Made by a program: the position numbers and the translations under genes | Assembly (NCBI RefSeq): GCF_000143535.2 | Contig: NC_037316.1 | Coordinates: 496,001-560,000 of the forward strand | Origin: Botrytis cinerea B05.10 | Lineage: Eukaryota; Ascomycota; Leotiomycetes; Helotiales; Sclerotiniaceae | Direction of reading: 5' to 3' | Length of the DNA: 64,000 bases | Shown here: positions 24,194-35,108 of the stretch, piece after piece | Layout of the letters: each line of letters begins with the position of its first letter | Numbering within the stretch: the stretch's first letter is position 1 | The notes under the pieces: model-generated | The model's database searches: none | Told to the model about the DNA's origin: nothing | What the model saw: only the letters and a program-made list of their open reading frames with translations

Positions 24194-26216
24194 TCAAGCC
24201 GGCACTCCCTCATACACCGCGCCCTCTCTAACCCTCCTTCTCCTCTTCCCCTCGCCCTTCCTCCCCAAAAACCCCTTTCCGCAATTCACGCAGAGCACGA
24301 GGAAAAAAATGATCAAAACAATAACCGTGGCTACCAACGGCACAACCACGACTTTCTCTCTCGCATAATCGTCGCTATCTTCATTGCTATACGGACACGT
24401 GATATTGGGACCGCCGGTGGTCCAGCAATTTTTGGTATCGAGCGAGTTGAAATCGAGCCAGATTTTCGGATCGTCGGAGTCGAAGTCGCGGGCGGGAGAG
24501 AGGTTTGTGGCGGTTTGGGAGAGGTAGGCGTTTTCGAGGGCGGTGCGTGGCGCGGAGAAGATGTAGGGGGTGGGACAGGCTTGTGAGGCGTAGGAGTAGG
24601 AGATGGGGTAGGTGGTGAGGGTCCAGTTGTAGGGTTGCGAGGGGGCGCGACAGGCGGCGTAGAGTTTGGTGGAGCAGTCGGTGACGTGCCAGTGGGTGGT
24701 GGTGGGGTGGAGAGTGGCGCAGCGGAAGAGGGAGTCGTCGTTGTCGTTGCTGCTGTTGGAGGAGCGGGGTTCGTGGGGAGCCCAGGACCAGATGGTGGAG
24801 TAGGTGTAGTGTTGGTAGGGGAAGTTGTTGGTGTTGGCGCTGGTGTTGAGGAGGGTTGTGTTGAGGGTTGGGGATATACCACAGTTTGTGAGAGAGGATG
24901 TTAGGTTGAGGAGGGAAGTGAGGCTGGAATTCGAGTCGGTGGGATAATCGAATCCGGGTATGTTTGCTGCTGTTGCCCAGGATGAGTTTACTTGAGAAAC
25001 GTCTTCGGTGGCATTCACAAGGAAGCAACCGCTTTCTATTACTCCATCAGCACTGGCTAATGTGTCGTCGTCGCGGCGGTTGCTAAGATAGCCTGGAGGA
25101 AAGATCGTCCCTGCATCTCCACTGAAATTGTAATTCTCCATTTGAGGGTCCACAGAGCCAAATTGTAAAAGCATTCGTTTGCCTTGAGAGAACTCAATGT
25201 AAGATTCTGATGGCCAACCATCTTCAGTGGATATAATACCAAATTCTCCCGTGGCGGTAGTATAATAATCTAAATCAGGTCGATATCTTGCTGCAACTTG
25301 ATACCAAGATGTGTTTAAATTTGCTCGATCAGTCCTTAAATCATTTGGTGTATATATGTATGCTGATAAATTTGACGCAAAAAGGAATTTTAGAGATTCT
25401 GAAGGATCTGGAAGGTCGGTTGGCTGAGGAGCAGGGTCATCAATGCCGAAACCAGATTTTGCTTCGTGGATATTGAGAGTCAATGTCAACATATATGCAT
25501 CAATGTTATTTTGTGTTTCTTGTATGCAATCCAAAAGAAGGCTTGTTAGCATATCAAGGTTGATAGTGTTAGTACAAGTGTAGCTTCCAATATCATACAG
25601 CGATTTGTTCGAAAGCTTTGGGATTGCAGAGGCTACAGGAAGGGTTGATTCGAGAGAGCTTGCTATTACGTTCACTGTAGACGAACTATGGGAAGTAGGT
25701 CTTGAATTAAATGTAACATCTGCATCTAATGTACTTGGTGAAGGAATGATAGGGCTCGTGGCTGCATTTTGCCTAGGAATCAAATCCGAAGTTTGCTGGG
25801 CTAAAGTTAAACTGGCTGTGGTGGATGAAAGCGTCGATGTTGGAGTTGGTGTAGAGGCAACATCCGAGCTCGAAATTGGCACAGCAGCAGGGCAAAAACT
25901 CCATAATTGCCTTGCTTCATCCCAATATAAATCTACTTCCAGTCTCCGGAATCCATTGGCCAATAAATTGGAAATGCAAGTAGTCGCATCATCATCCTCA
26001 TACTTGAGAGATGAGAAACATGCGGCCGTCAAAGAAACACCAGGAGCCGTAGCATAATTGATTGGTATGTTTAAGCCCAGATCTCTCTGTGACTAGGGGG
26101 TAGTTTAGCAAGAGTGCCCATATTGATCCAATCAGAAGAGCATAACACACCAGAAATGCTATATCATAAGGTGACTCCGGAAAAGCGTCATTGTCTGGTC
26201 TATAACTTTCACTCAT
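24194..26216 (-). CDS. MTC6: maintenance of telomere capping protein 6 (Mtc6-like)
   Basis: Two exons on the minus strand, 26216-26151 and 26092-24194, joined by a 58-base GTGTGT...CTAG intron, give 654 residues. The junction makes DIAFL|SQRDLGLNIPINYAT, the start of the conserved Mtc6 block (GVSLTAACFSSLKYEDDDATTC, then FRRLEVDLYWDEARQLWSFCP). The long body is cysteine-containing and rich in N-glycosylation sites (NSSLT, NTSANT, NVT-like), as expected for a lumenal part. A C-terminal membrane helix lies at about 603-627 (VVVVPLVATVIVLIIFFLVL), followed by a short basic tail (KGEGKRRRR). The protein is a one-pass membrane glycoprotein. In yeast the gene was named from a genetic effect on telomere capping and its biochemical role is unclear. 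There is no strong N-terminal signal peptide in this model, so a further 5' exon is possible. SEC62 is divergent upstream. Confidence 0.88.
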
Positions 26217-26947
26217 TTTACAAGGCGAGTATCAATGTTTGTCTTCTGCCCAATAGTTGCGGATGCTGCCCCTCTGTTTGTTGTCTTTCCATCCGATGTA
26301 TCCGAACAAATGTGAATGCTGTCATAGCTTGCACGGTCACCGGGATGTAATTTGTGAACTGTGGTAAAGAATAGGAGGAGAGTAATCTGTTCAAGTGATA
26401 GGGAAATGATCAATCATTCTCATGAGAGACTCCCGACGACAAAATAGGTATGTATAAAGCGGATAAAACCTAAGAATGTGAAGTTCTGTTTTCATCTTGT
26501 CATTTTAGCTCTATTTGGATAGCCGAATCGATGATGAAGGCGCACTGGTGGAGGTTTAGAAGATGAGCTCGGTTCGGCGATCGTATCGCTCGGATGCCTG
26601 AGGACGCTAATGCTGCTAATGCTGCTGATGCTCAGATCCTTGTCGGAAGTCATGTACAGACTCTACAGAGGAACTGATCAATCCTTGGAAGTGCCGTGCA
26701 CCGTTCATGCCAGCCAGCATGCCTCACGAGTTACGGCTTACCTCATCTGCCTGTTAACGTCCGCCACATTGTGTGGCTGTATAACCCGATTTATACCCAC
26801 ACCACATAAAGATTTGGACAGATAACTTTAACAAATCTTTGTGGACTGATTCACTCGTTCACTCGTTCACTCACTTCAACCACATTTTTTTAGCAGAAGT
26901 TCCCCTTACATTCACCACATACTGTATTCGACTTTACATTTTCCAAT
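26217..26947. other. divergent promoter region of MTC6 and SEC62
   Basis: 731 bases between start codons of two genes for membrane proteins of the secretory route. No exon or repeat longer than a few units (a GCTGCTAATG-like run near 26610) was seen. Confidence 0.6.
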
Positions 26948-28596
26948 ATGGATTCTCCAGATGCAGATCCCCAACAAGGGCCACCACCAGGACTAGGTCA
27001 AATTCAATTCAGATTACAAGACGGTTCGCAACCAAGTCCCGAACAAATACAGATAATGCAGCAGCAAATCGCTCAGCAGGCAAAACAACAAGGATTATCG
27101 ATACCTGATTTCATAGCAAAGATGAATGCGCAAAATCAAGCCCGATTACAAGCCCAAGGCCAGCAGCCATCTCCAGAACAAATCCAAGCCATGCAGAAGC
27201 AGCTAGCTCAAGACGCTGAAAAGGCGGGAATGCCTGTAGCTGAATTTGTAGCAAAGATTAGGGCGCAACAAGCTCAACAGCAAGCTCTACAACAAGGCCA
27301 ACAGCCATCTCCAGAACAAATTCAGGCCATGCAGAAGCAGCTAGCTCAAGACGCTGAAAAGGCGGGAATGCCTGTAGCTGAATTTGTAGCAAAGATTAAG
27401 GCTCAACAAGCTCAACAACAAGCTCTACAACAAGGCCAACAGCCATCTCCAGAACAAATTCAGGCGATGAAAGAGAAATTGGCTCAGGATGCAGCAAAAG
27501 CTGGTATGTCTGTACCCGACTTTGTGGAAAAGATAAAGGCGGATGCAATGGCCCAACAGCAGCAACAAAGAGAAGCTGCAATGCAACAGCAGCAGCAGCA
27601 ACAAACTCAGCCAATTAACCCCGGTCCTCCGAATCCAGCTGCTGTTGCTCTCGCAAACTTCTTGATGGGTCAGGACTTGAAAGCAAGAACATGTATCTTG
27701 AATGGTCAAAGAAAGGACATGTTTAAAGGTAAGAATTTTCACTACTGTATTGCAACCATTTTCTAACATGCAACCACAGTGAAACGTGCTCTACGAGCCA
27801 TTCAATCACCAGCTTATGAAAAAGCTCGCAAGAAGAACCCACTTCTCCCCGAAATTACTGATCGCGCTTCACTCGAAAATTGCTTCAAACTTCTCCCACT
27901 TTCTCTCCTTGCACTCCGTGTTTCTAAAGTCGACCCTCATGAAGGTCATGATCATGCCCCTGGTGCTCACAATACAAAGCGGGTGAAAGGACTTTGGACT
28001 GTCAAAATTGAACCGCAGCAAGAATGCAAGGAGGAGCTCCATTTCGTATGGCTTTATGAAGGTACACAAATCAAACAGAAATTGTACGCTGCTGGAGCAT
28101 TAGCGATTGTATTTGCAATTGTCATGTTCCCACTTTGGCCAATGAAGATGAGATTGGGCGTATGGTATCTAAGTATGGGCATGCTTGGATTATTAGGATT
28201 GTTCTTTGCGATGGCAATTTTCAGATTAATTCTGTTTGGTATTACAATGTTTGCAGTACCTCCTGGATTATGGTTATACCCAAATTTGTTTGAGGACGTT
28301 GGATTCTTCGATAGTTTTAGACCAGTCTGGGGATGGCAAGAGGTAAGATTTTCTTCCCTTGAAATATCTTGTTATTGAGCAGGAAAAACTAACATGATTT
28401 ATAGGAGAAAAAGAAAAGCAAGAAAAAGTCAAAGTCGAATGCCTCTGCCAGCGCAAGCGCTATTGGAGCAGCAATGACAGGTCAACCAGCTCCAGCATCG
28501 GCAACCACGACAGGATCAACAGCACAAATTTCTACCGGAGAAACCACACAGCGAAACCTAGCACCAAGAGTTGAAGAGGTGTTTGATGAAGAGTAA
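26948..28596 (+). CDS. SEC62: ER protein translocation subunit Sec62 with expanded N-terminal repeats
   Basis: Three exons, 26948-27728, 27780-28342 and 28405-28596, give 511 residues with clean GTAAGA donors. The Sec62 domain starts near residue 235 (NPAAVALANFLMGQDLKART) and continues through KRALRAIQSPAYEKARKKNP. It ends with two membrane helices at about 362-382 and 390-415 and the signature GLWLYPNLFEDVGFFDSFRPVWGW. The C-terminal tail is basic (KKKSKKKSKS) and ends acidic. Sec62 works with Sec63 and the Sec61 channel in post-translational import into the ER. Before the domain lie four copies of a glutamine-rich unit of 45-46 residues beginning GQQPSPEQIQAM. Copies 2 and 3 are almost identical at the DNA level. 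Known Sec62 proteins in yeast lack such an array, so this makes the protein longer than the common form. Confidence 0.96.
27023..27571 (+). repeat. intragenic repeat array in SEC62, four units of 135-138 bp
   Basis: Units start at 27023, 27158, 27296 and 27434. The first is diverged, the second and third are nearly identical, and the fourth differs mostly in its second half. Each encodes SPEQIQ, a helix with QLAQDAEKAGM, then P-x-A/D-F-V-x-K-I and a QQ-rich linker. All units keep the frame. Confidence 0.95.
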
Positions 28597-29135
28597 TTAC
28601 GCGGTAAATGACTTTACTACGTGATATGATACCTGGAAGGCGATTTATGGATGGGCTGATGGATCGATTTATGGACGATCGGAAAATCACTGGTGTACAA
28701 TAGCGTTATGTGGATATCGGGAAGGAAATAATATTCTTTTATCTCGATTAGAGATTTTTGATTCTACTTGCATCTATTTATTTATTTATTTATCTTGAGT
28801 AAAATCGTACCACTTAAACTTACATTTGACAAGTGGTTATCGATGATCATGGTTCAATTCTGACAGCAAATACCAGGTGCAGCAGCCTTCCCATACAAGA
28901 CATAGTGTCTCGGCTATGGAACACATTCTTATAAAGAAAACTCAAAGTTCCATCTCTGGTTCTCTGATTCTAATGTACTATTGTATTCGCAATATGTTGT
29001 GAATGTGCAATGCATTATTCTAATTAACAAATGTACTGTTTCTATGTGTTTTCTATGATTAATTTTCTATCAAGATGCGAATGTATGTCTAATCTTCAAC
29101 TCCATCCAAAATGCAAAAGCTTCAACTCTCAGACT
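28597..29135. other. convergent intergenic region
   Basis: 539 AT-rich bases between the stops of SEC62 and the DUF3431 gene. Includes a short TTTA run (28780-28795). Nothing else was recognised. Confidence 0.55.
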
Positions 29136-30248
29136 TCAAAGACTATCCGAGTGATCATCCAAATGCTCAAACTGTCTTCCATAGTCCTCCGGAAGCCTGA
29201 GATTTTTCGGCAATACATACTGTCCTCGACAAGTCCCCGTTGTCCTACAATCTAGATCGCACTTCCCGTAGAGTCGGCAATAGCACTTTTGTGCACTTGG
29301 ACAAGCCTGTCTATTAAGTCTATCCAAATCTACCATTCCCTCAACCTCGCCACCGTCTTGTTCCAAAAACAAAACGTGCCACAAATAACTCAATATTCTG
29401 CCCGCTACCTTATCATCCTTAGGTGCGCCATCAGGGTTCAGCAGCCACTGTCTGAGCGCCACATATTCCTCTCTCTCATGTTTCCAAATACTTTTCCTCG
29501 AAACGACAAATTGTGCACAACATTGACTTTTCACAACATCCGTTCTGCTCAACTGTTTGCCCTCTCCGAATAGCACCCTCAACGCCTTCGGCATCGCCGC
29601 ATCAGAAACTGCTCTTTTGTCCCACGGTTGCAGGGATGCTTGCATACTCGTCTCGAGACTTCCCTGGGCGACTGCTTTATCGCTACACGTGCTGAGACTC
29701 CAATCACATTTGAGATTATGGTATCCGTCTTCCGCTAACGCACTCTCGAGATCAAGCCGAGATAACAGATCAAGATTGTCGTATTGCGGATGATCATTAT
29801 GCCACTGATAGCGATTTCCATGGACGAATACCGCGCCAGTCGCGGGGATATTTGCATAGTTATCGATGAGGAATGTGAGATAGGGCATGGCTTCATGCGC
29901 TCTGTTAGCGGGCACTTGGAGCACTTTCTGAGAGGATTTTAGCAGAGCAGAGGAATCGATATTGTAGAGGCAGATGTGATATTTGTGGCTGAGCGAATCC
30001 AGCCAGCTGGATTCGCCGTCGGCTTCGACGCGGGAGACGACGAGAACCGGTTTGGTGGCGGTGGAGAGCCCGGGACAGATGCCGTGTGCAGGGGGGACGG
30101 GGATCCGGGATTGTGCATCATGGGTGTAGCGGATGCGGGTCCAGGGGAAAGAGGTATTGCTGGAAGAGCGGTTGAGGAAGATGATGAGGAAGAGGGCGCT
30201 GCAGAAAAGCGTGAGATGCACGAGGGCTTTGCGGGTTGTTCGTTTCAT
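29136..30248 (-). CDS. DUF3431 family type II membrane protein
   Basis: One uninterrupted frame of 370 residues on the minus strand. The short basic N-terminus MKRTTRKALV is followed by a membrane helix at about 10-26 (HLTLFCSALFLIIFLN), so the rest should face the lumen or outside (type II). The body has the DUF3431 features: LVVSRVEADGESSWLDSL at about 70-85, then HKYHICLYNID, YLTFLIDNYANIP, VFVHGNRYQWHNDHPQYDN and CCAQFVVSRKSIW with HEREEYVALRQWLL. Such fungal proteins are often drawn near glycosyltransferases because of the Golgi-like topology and an HG-x2-x-WHND stretch, but no activity is proven. A cysteine-rich end (CPSAQKCYCRLYGKCDLDC) may form disulfides and is a notable extra. Confidence 0.88.
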   Translation of the reverse strand: MKRTTRKALVHLTLFCSALFLIIFLNRSSSNTSFPWTRIRYTHDAQSRIPVPPAHGICPGLSTATKPVLVVSRVEADGESSWLDSLSHKYHICLYNIDSSALLKSSQKVLQVPANRAHEAMPYLTFLIDNYANIPATGAVFVHGNRYQWHNDHPQYDNLDLLSRLDLESALAEDGYHNLKCDWSLSTCSDKAVAQGSLETSMQASLQPWDKRAVSDAAMPKALRVLFGEGKQLSRTDVVKSQCCAQFVVSRKSIWKHEREEYVALRQWLLNPDGAPKDDKVAGRILSYLWHVLFLEQDGGEVEGMVDLDRLNRQACPSAQKCYCRLYGKCDLDCRTTGTCRGQYVLPKNLRLPEDYGRQFEHLDDHSDSL

Positions 30249-32083
30249 TTTGCGGGGAATTCGCCGATGCTGTGGAGTGTAGGGGTGTGGAGGATCAAAG
30301 GTGGAGGTGAGGAGGTTTGAGAGATGGGATGGGGATTATATTTTGTTTATCTGTGCAAATAACCCGAAGAAAACATTATATGTTTCCCAAATTTGACCCT
30401 TTTAAGGATTAGTAAAGACATCCCTGCCGGTTCCTGTGGACAAAATAAAGGAATTCCAACCCCCTACTCCGTCTAGTATAAATTGAGGGTCCGGAAAATC
30501 TAACCGAGCTCACTAAAATTATGATGGTATTCGAAAAGGAAGATATAAGTTTCTTAAATTTTCTACAAAAGAAAAAAAAGAAATATGCAAAGAGACGAAT
30601 CGATTCTCAAACCGAATTTCTACAAGAACTTAGAATTCCGCAAGATCGAAAGAAATTCCAAAAGAACAATCGAATTTCATTGCCGCAGAACAATTTTATG
30701 GTTAGTTTTAGCGAATTTCAACCGGGCTCACTTATCAACCAACACCAACACTAGACCTAGTAGTCCATCCCTCATCTCCACCCAAGTGCCAAAAAGCCTC
30801 GTTTCAAGTTCCCGCTAACCTCTCAAACCCCCTCCCCAAAAAAAAAAGCGATAAAGTGGATTTTGTCAATCCGCAAGAGCGAATTAAAAGCTTGTATTCA
30901 CGGGAAGTTGATTGTGTATAGAAGAAGCTGACTCGAAGTTGACAATCTGAGTTTTTTCGGGTTTTTACTCATGACTTATTGTCACTACAGTGAGTGTCAC
31001 TGGTGTGAATTTAATTTTCGCATGCGCACTATCAACGACGAACATAGGAGTAAAATGATGTAAGCGACAGATATATATAGATATATCTATGCCGCCGCAT
31101 GATTCGCGACCAATCACAATCAATCGCTCCAGATTTTGATTCTTCTTCAACTCTTCTACTGCCTGCAGTTGTAATGTATGAAATGGCAATAATGATTAAT
31201 ACCTTGAGAATTGTGTAGGTAAAGCAGAATACACATATACTGTCACAGGGACACAGTTACTAATAAGCCTGGTGGACACCGGAGGGAGGTAACGTGACTC
31301 AAGATCTATAGCGTAAATAAATAGAGAAACTAATCTACCAACGTAGCCTAAAATAAATAAAGAACTATAATCCAACGAAAAGGAATCTAAGAATTATAGA
31401 ATTGTTTATTAGAAAAGAAGTAATGAGAATGTAGAATAAAAGGTATATTATATATAGTCCAATATATACCTAGGGTTAGTCAAAGTATATAATTAGTTTT
31501 GATCACATTGAAATAGTTAGCTATATCTGATTATCTAAACTACTATGAAGTTCTTTCGGAATCTATTCGACGTATTCCCTACTTAGAACCCTGATATATA
31601 CCGATCAATACTAATAGATGCAAGTACGACATATACCCTGTGTAATTCTCGTGATTCGACGCTTTATAATACATCAATCAAAAACAAATTGAGAAATTTC
31701 CTCATCTTTGAATGACAATGCAAGGGCACTCGATACTTTGGAGTACACTTTATTATAGCTTGCTCATGTGATATCCATATTCATGATATTTCTGATTACG
31801 TATGCATAGCTCTCAACAAGTCTCTTCTGTATGCTTAATTTCATATAACTGAAGTCAGATATCATCTCCCTGATAAAGGCATCTGTTATGTGCATTTCCT
31901 GCCCACCCACCCAGGTATCTTTTGCTCCACCTCTCGCTCTCTGGTTATTATTACAAAAGTGCCAAATTCGTACAAGATGTATGCTCTTCGTTATACAATC
32001 ATTCAATCCTATGTTTATTGAATATGTTTTTTCGTCCGCCTACCCCCTTTCCTATTTTCACCCTAATCATCTTATCCTTCAAT
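30249..32083. other. intergenic region with an AT-rich island
   Basis: 1.8 kb with no supported gene. 31235-31680 is distinctly AT-rich (see separate entry). The right end is the 3' flank of the RNA-binding protein gene. Confidence 0.55.
31235..31680. repeat. AT-rich island, possible degraded repeat
   Basis: About 450 bases rich in TA, TATATA and AATAAA words, with frequent stops in all frames, while the flanks are more balanced. It begins near TGTCACAGGGACACAG. This looks like sequence eroded by C-to-T mutation, as in RIP-treated transposon remains of ascomycetes. No terminal repeats, target duplication or transposon protein can be seen, so it may simply be AT-rich spacer. Confidence 0.35.
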
Positions 32084-34513
32084 CTACTGCCAATCGTCAT
32101 CACCCGCAACATCATAATCGATGTTTTCTTGCATCTCTCTCTCACCACCGTGTCCACTCATACCCATTGAATTAGAATCTTGTGCCATGGCATCACCTTC
32201 CATTGCACCTTCCATCTTGGAATCTGATTCTGCGTTACCACCTCCGGTTGAGCTCTGAGTGTTTGGCAATGTAATCGGTGGTAGGGGCGTTTGAATCCAT
32301 GATAGTTCAACCCTCCCTACTGATGGAATTTCGCCATTCTGAAGCCCATACATGAATTTTTCAGCTATATGACGATCTTTGAAAGTGATTTGACAACCGC
32401 TTGGCGTATTTGTGAGTTCAGTATATTCGCCAATACCCTGAGATTTTGTTAGCACACGTAGTGTTTCGACGGAAATTCTGAGGGGAGGGGAAGGAAGTCA
32501 TACCAAAAGATGCTCTCTCAAACTCTCATCTATCTGAGGATTTGTAAAGTCGGCACCACTAACGGCAATTTTCTTCGTTCGATTGTCAAGATTATAGCGG
32601 GCCGGAGCACCACCACCAAAAGCAGCACCGCCACGTCCTCTAAAGCCACCTCGAAATCCACGTGGAGCAAAAGTACCTCTTCCTCTATAGCCACCACGTC
32701 CGCGACCTCGTCCACCCCATGTATCATCAGAAAGAGGGCTATCCAGACTTGGTAGCCCTAAAGATTGAGCTTCCGCCTCTAAAGCAGCAAGTTGTTTCTT
32801 CAAGGCTTCTGTTTGAGATGAAGGTGCAGGTGCGGGAGAACCACCCTCTGTATTAAGACCTGGGGATACAGATTTACCAGACTTGGCTGCAAGTCTTTCC
32901 ATCAACTTTCTCTTTTCCTCAGCTTGATTTTTCAGAAGCTCTTCTTGGCGTCTCTCCAGCTCCTTACGAGTGGCTTCCATTTCCTGTTTTTTCTTCATTT
33001 TTTCCTCGTGGGCTTTCTGTACTTCTTGCTGCTTTTTCGCGAATTCCTCGATATCAATTTGAGGTTCATCCGTCTCTCTTGCAGGGACTGGGCCAGATGC
33101 ACCGTTGTTATTTGCGCCATTGAATGGTCCATTAGCAGGGGGTTTTGGAAGCGCTTCATTATTTGTGAACCAATAGACCTTTACAAATCTATTGTCAAAA
33201 ATGACCTTAGGTGAGCTGTATGCTGAATTCGCCCCATTCCAGTCATCAAATGTGATCAATGCCAGTCGTTTGTATGGTTTCATTTCTACCTCCTTGATGG
33301 TTCCGAATTGAGAGAAAAATTCTCGAACGGTTTCCTCTGAGAACTTGTCTTCTGGAATTTGTTCTACTACGATTGTAGTGTTGTTCTTATTGAAGTTTGC
33401 TCGATCTGATGAGAACTCTGATCGTCTCGCACCTCTGTTAGAATGCATTTGCGATCCGCCTCTGCCCATAGACTGCCCTCTGCCACGTCCCATACCACCA
33501 CGGTTGTTTTCAAAGCCGTTGTATGGTGGCGGTCTTTGGTTGTTATCATTCTGGTTCTGACTTCCGGTCATAAGCGACGCATTGCTTGGATCGTACTCGT
33601 CTGTAGGTTTGCCAGCGCCTCCAGGAACATATATCGAATCTTGACCGTGCTCGAACATACAAGTATTTCCTCTCGCGCAAAATCCCTTTTGGTCGTAATC
33701 CCGACATCTTTGTTTCCTCTGGCCCGTTGGACCTGGGTGTCCTCTATTTTGATTGGCTCCGTTAGGAGGAAATCCTGGCATACCTTGTGGAAGAGGCATA
33801 CCCATCGCACCCATAGCCTGCTGCATAGCAAGAATAGCTGCCATTGGATTGTTTGGATCGAGAGGTAAGCCCGTTGGAGAACCTGGCATATTAGGCATGT
33901 TAGACATGAATTGCGCGTTCGGCATTTGCATATGTTGTGGACGACCTTGAAATCCTCCTCTGCCATTATTGAAATTGTCGAAAGCTCCACGTCCTGCCGC
34001 GCCACCTCTTCGAGGTTGTTTAAATGAGCGCGAATTCTGGTCTGCGCCCCCCATGTACATTTGAGAGTCTCCATCACCTCGTCCGTCAAATGCGCGCTTT
34101 CGGGAACCGTTTTGATGACCCATCGAAGGTCCCATATTTGGATTATTGAAGGCTGGAGCTGATGGACCGGTAGGTGGCGCGAATTGTTGCGAATTGCGAC
34201 GAGGAGGTCCACCACTCAAATATGTCTTATATTGGAGAGCATCGAAGACATCTCGGACGAAAATTGATGTATCCTCTTTCAAGAAATCGGGAATTTCAGC
34301 CATGCAAAGTTGTCGAACTGTATTGATGTCTCCATCATGTCGCAATAAAGCAAGAACATAATCGGCAAGAACATCAGCATCTGCATCTGATCTATAAAGA
34401 AAATCAATATCATATCTATAGGGTGACGCAAATTGAAGCTGAACATACGTATTTTCCAGTCTCTTTATAATCCATTTCTTCAATTCTCCTGCATCTTCTT
34501 CTGGAAACAACAT
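32084..34513 (-). CDS. RBM26/27-like RNA-binding protein (PWI-like, CCCH zinc finger, RRM)
   Basis: Two exons, 34513-32504 and 32437-32084, with a GTATGA...TGCTAAC...TCAG intron, give 787 residues. Residues 1-75 form a PWI-like helical domain (ELKKWIIKRLENTYVQ, ADVLADYVLALLRHDGD). A single CCCH finger lies at about 268-293 (RCRDYDQKGFCARGNTCMFEHG). An RRM lies at about 376-450 with TTIVVEQIPEDKFSEETV and KRLALITFDDW. A coiled coil of E/K/Q (EEFAKKQQEVQKAHEEKMKK) is followed by an RGG-rich stretch (GRGRGRGGYRGRGT). A C-terminal RRM-like block (SGCQITFKDRHIAEKFMYGL) is coded mostly by exon 2. This order matches human RBM26/RBM27 and fission yeast Rmn1, which join the MTREC/PAXT-type nuclear RNA-decay machinery. 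The same role here is inferred from the layout. The gene is intact. Confidence 0.92.
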
Positions 34514-35108
34514 CTTGAACGTGTGATTCTTTTTGTTGCAGTATGCTGTTGAAAGGAGGGTCCCTACTTCTTCGTATCAATTTGTTTTCAGTAAACTTAT
34601 TGATTTGCGATCATAAATTCATGGCTGTCTGCACAAACAGTTTGACTTTGGGAATAAATTATCGAGAGCCTCGGGGACGTTAAACTTTTGGGAAACTGGA
34701 AGCTCTATTGTGGTCCGAGCTTATGAGGTGGTCCAAGTGCCTAGTCGCCTCTCTGTTATTGTAAAAAATGATGTTGACCATACAAAGTTGTTGTTCTAGA
34801 CATTTTTGAAACCAACATATCTTTTTTGTACCTGGCTATACAATGTACGACGGTCTAGTTCAAATGAAATTGGAACCAGAGCTGAAAACTACAACAGTCG
34901 ATGGTTAGTTGACAGTTCACTCCAACCAGAAGTGAAAAACGGCACATCACCCTGGTGAATACAATCATCATACAGAAAACATGAAGTATGAAGGACCTGC
35001 TCTTATACAAATCTATTCTTATACGAATCTATCGTCTTTCTATTATTTAAATTTACATCTAATCATCTAGTATATGTGCAGCTTTTGTTTTCGTTATTCG
35101 TTTATAGT
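34514..35108. other. intergenic region between the RBM26-like and GH92 genes
   Basis: 595 bases holding the promoter of the RNA-binding gene and the 3' UTR of the mannosidase gene. No other feature was seen. Confidence 0.55.

Noticed and set aside
24331..25028. Two overlapping proline/histidine-rich frames inside MTC6
   Set aside because: Shadow frames over the conserved Mtc6 reading frame.
33568..34215. 215-residue minus-strand frame inside the RBM26-like gene
   Set aside because: Shadow frame. The main frame contains the CCCH finger.
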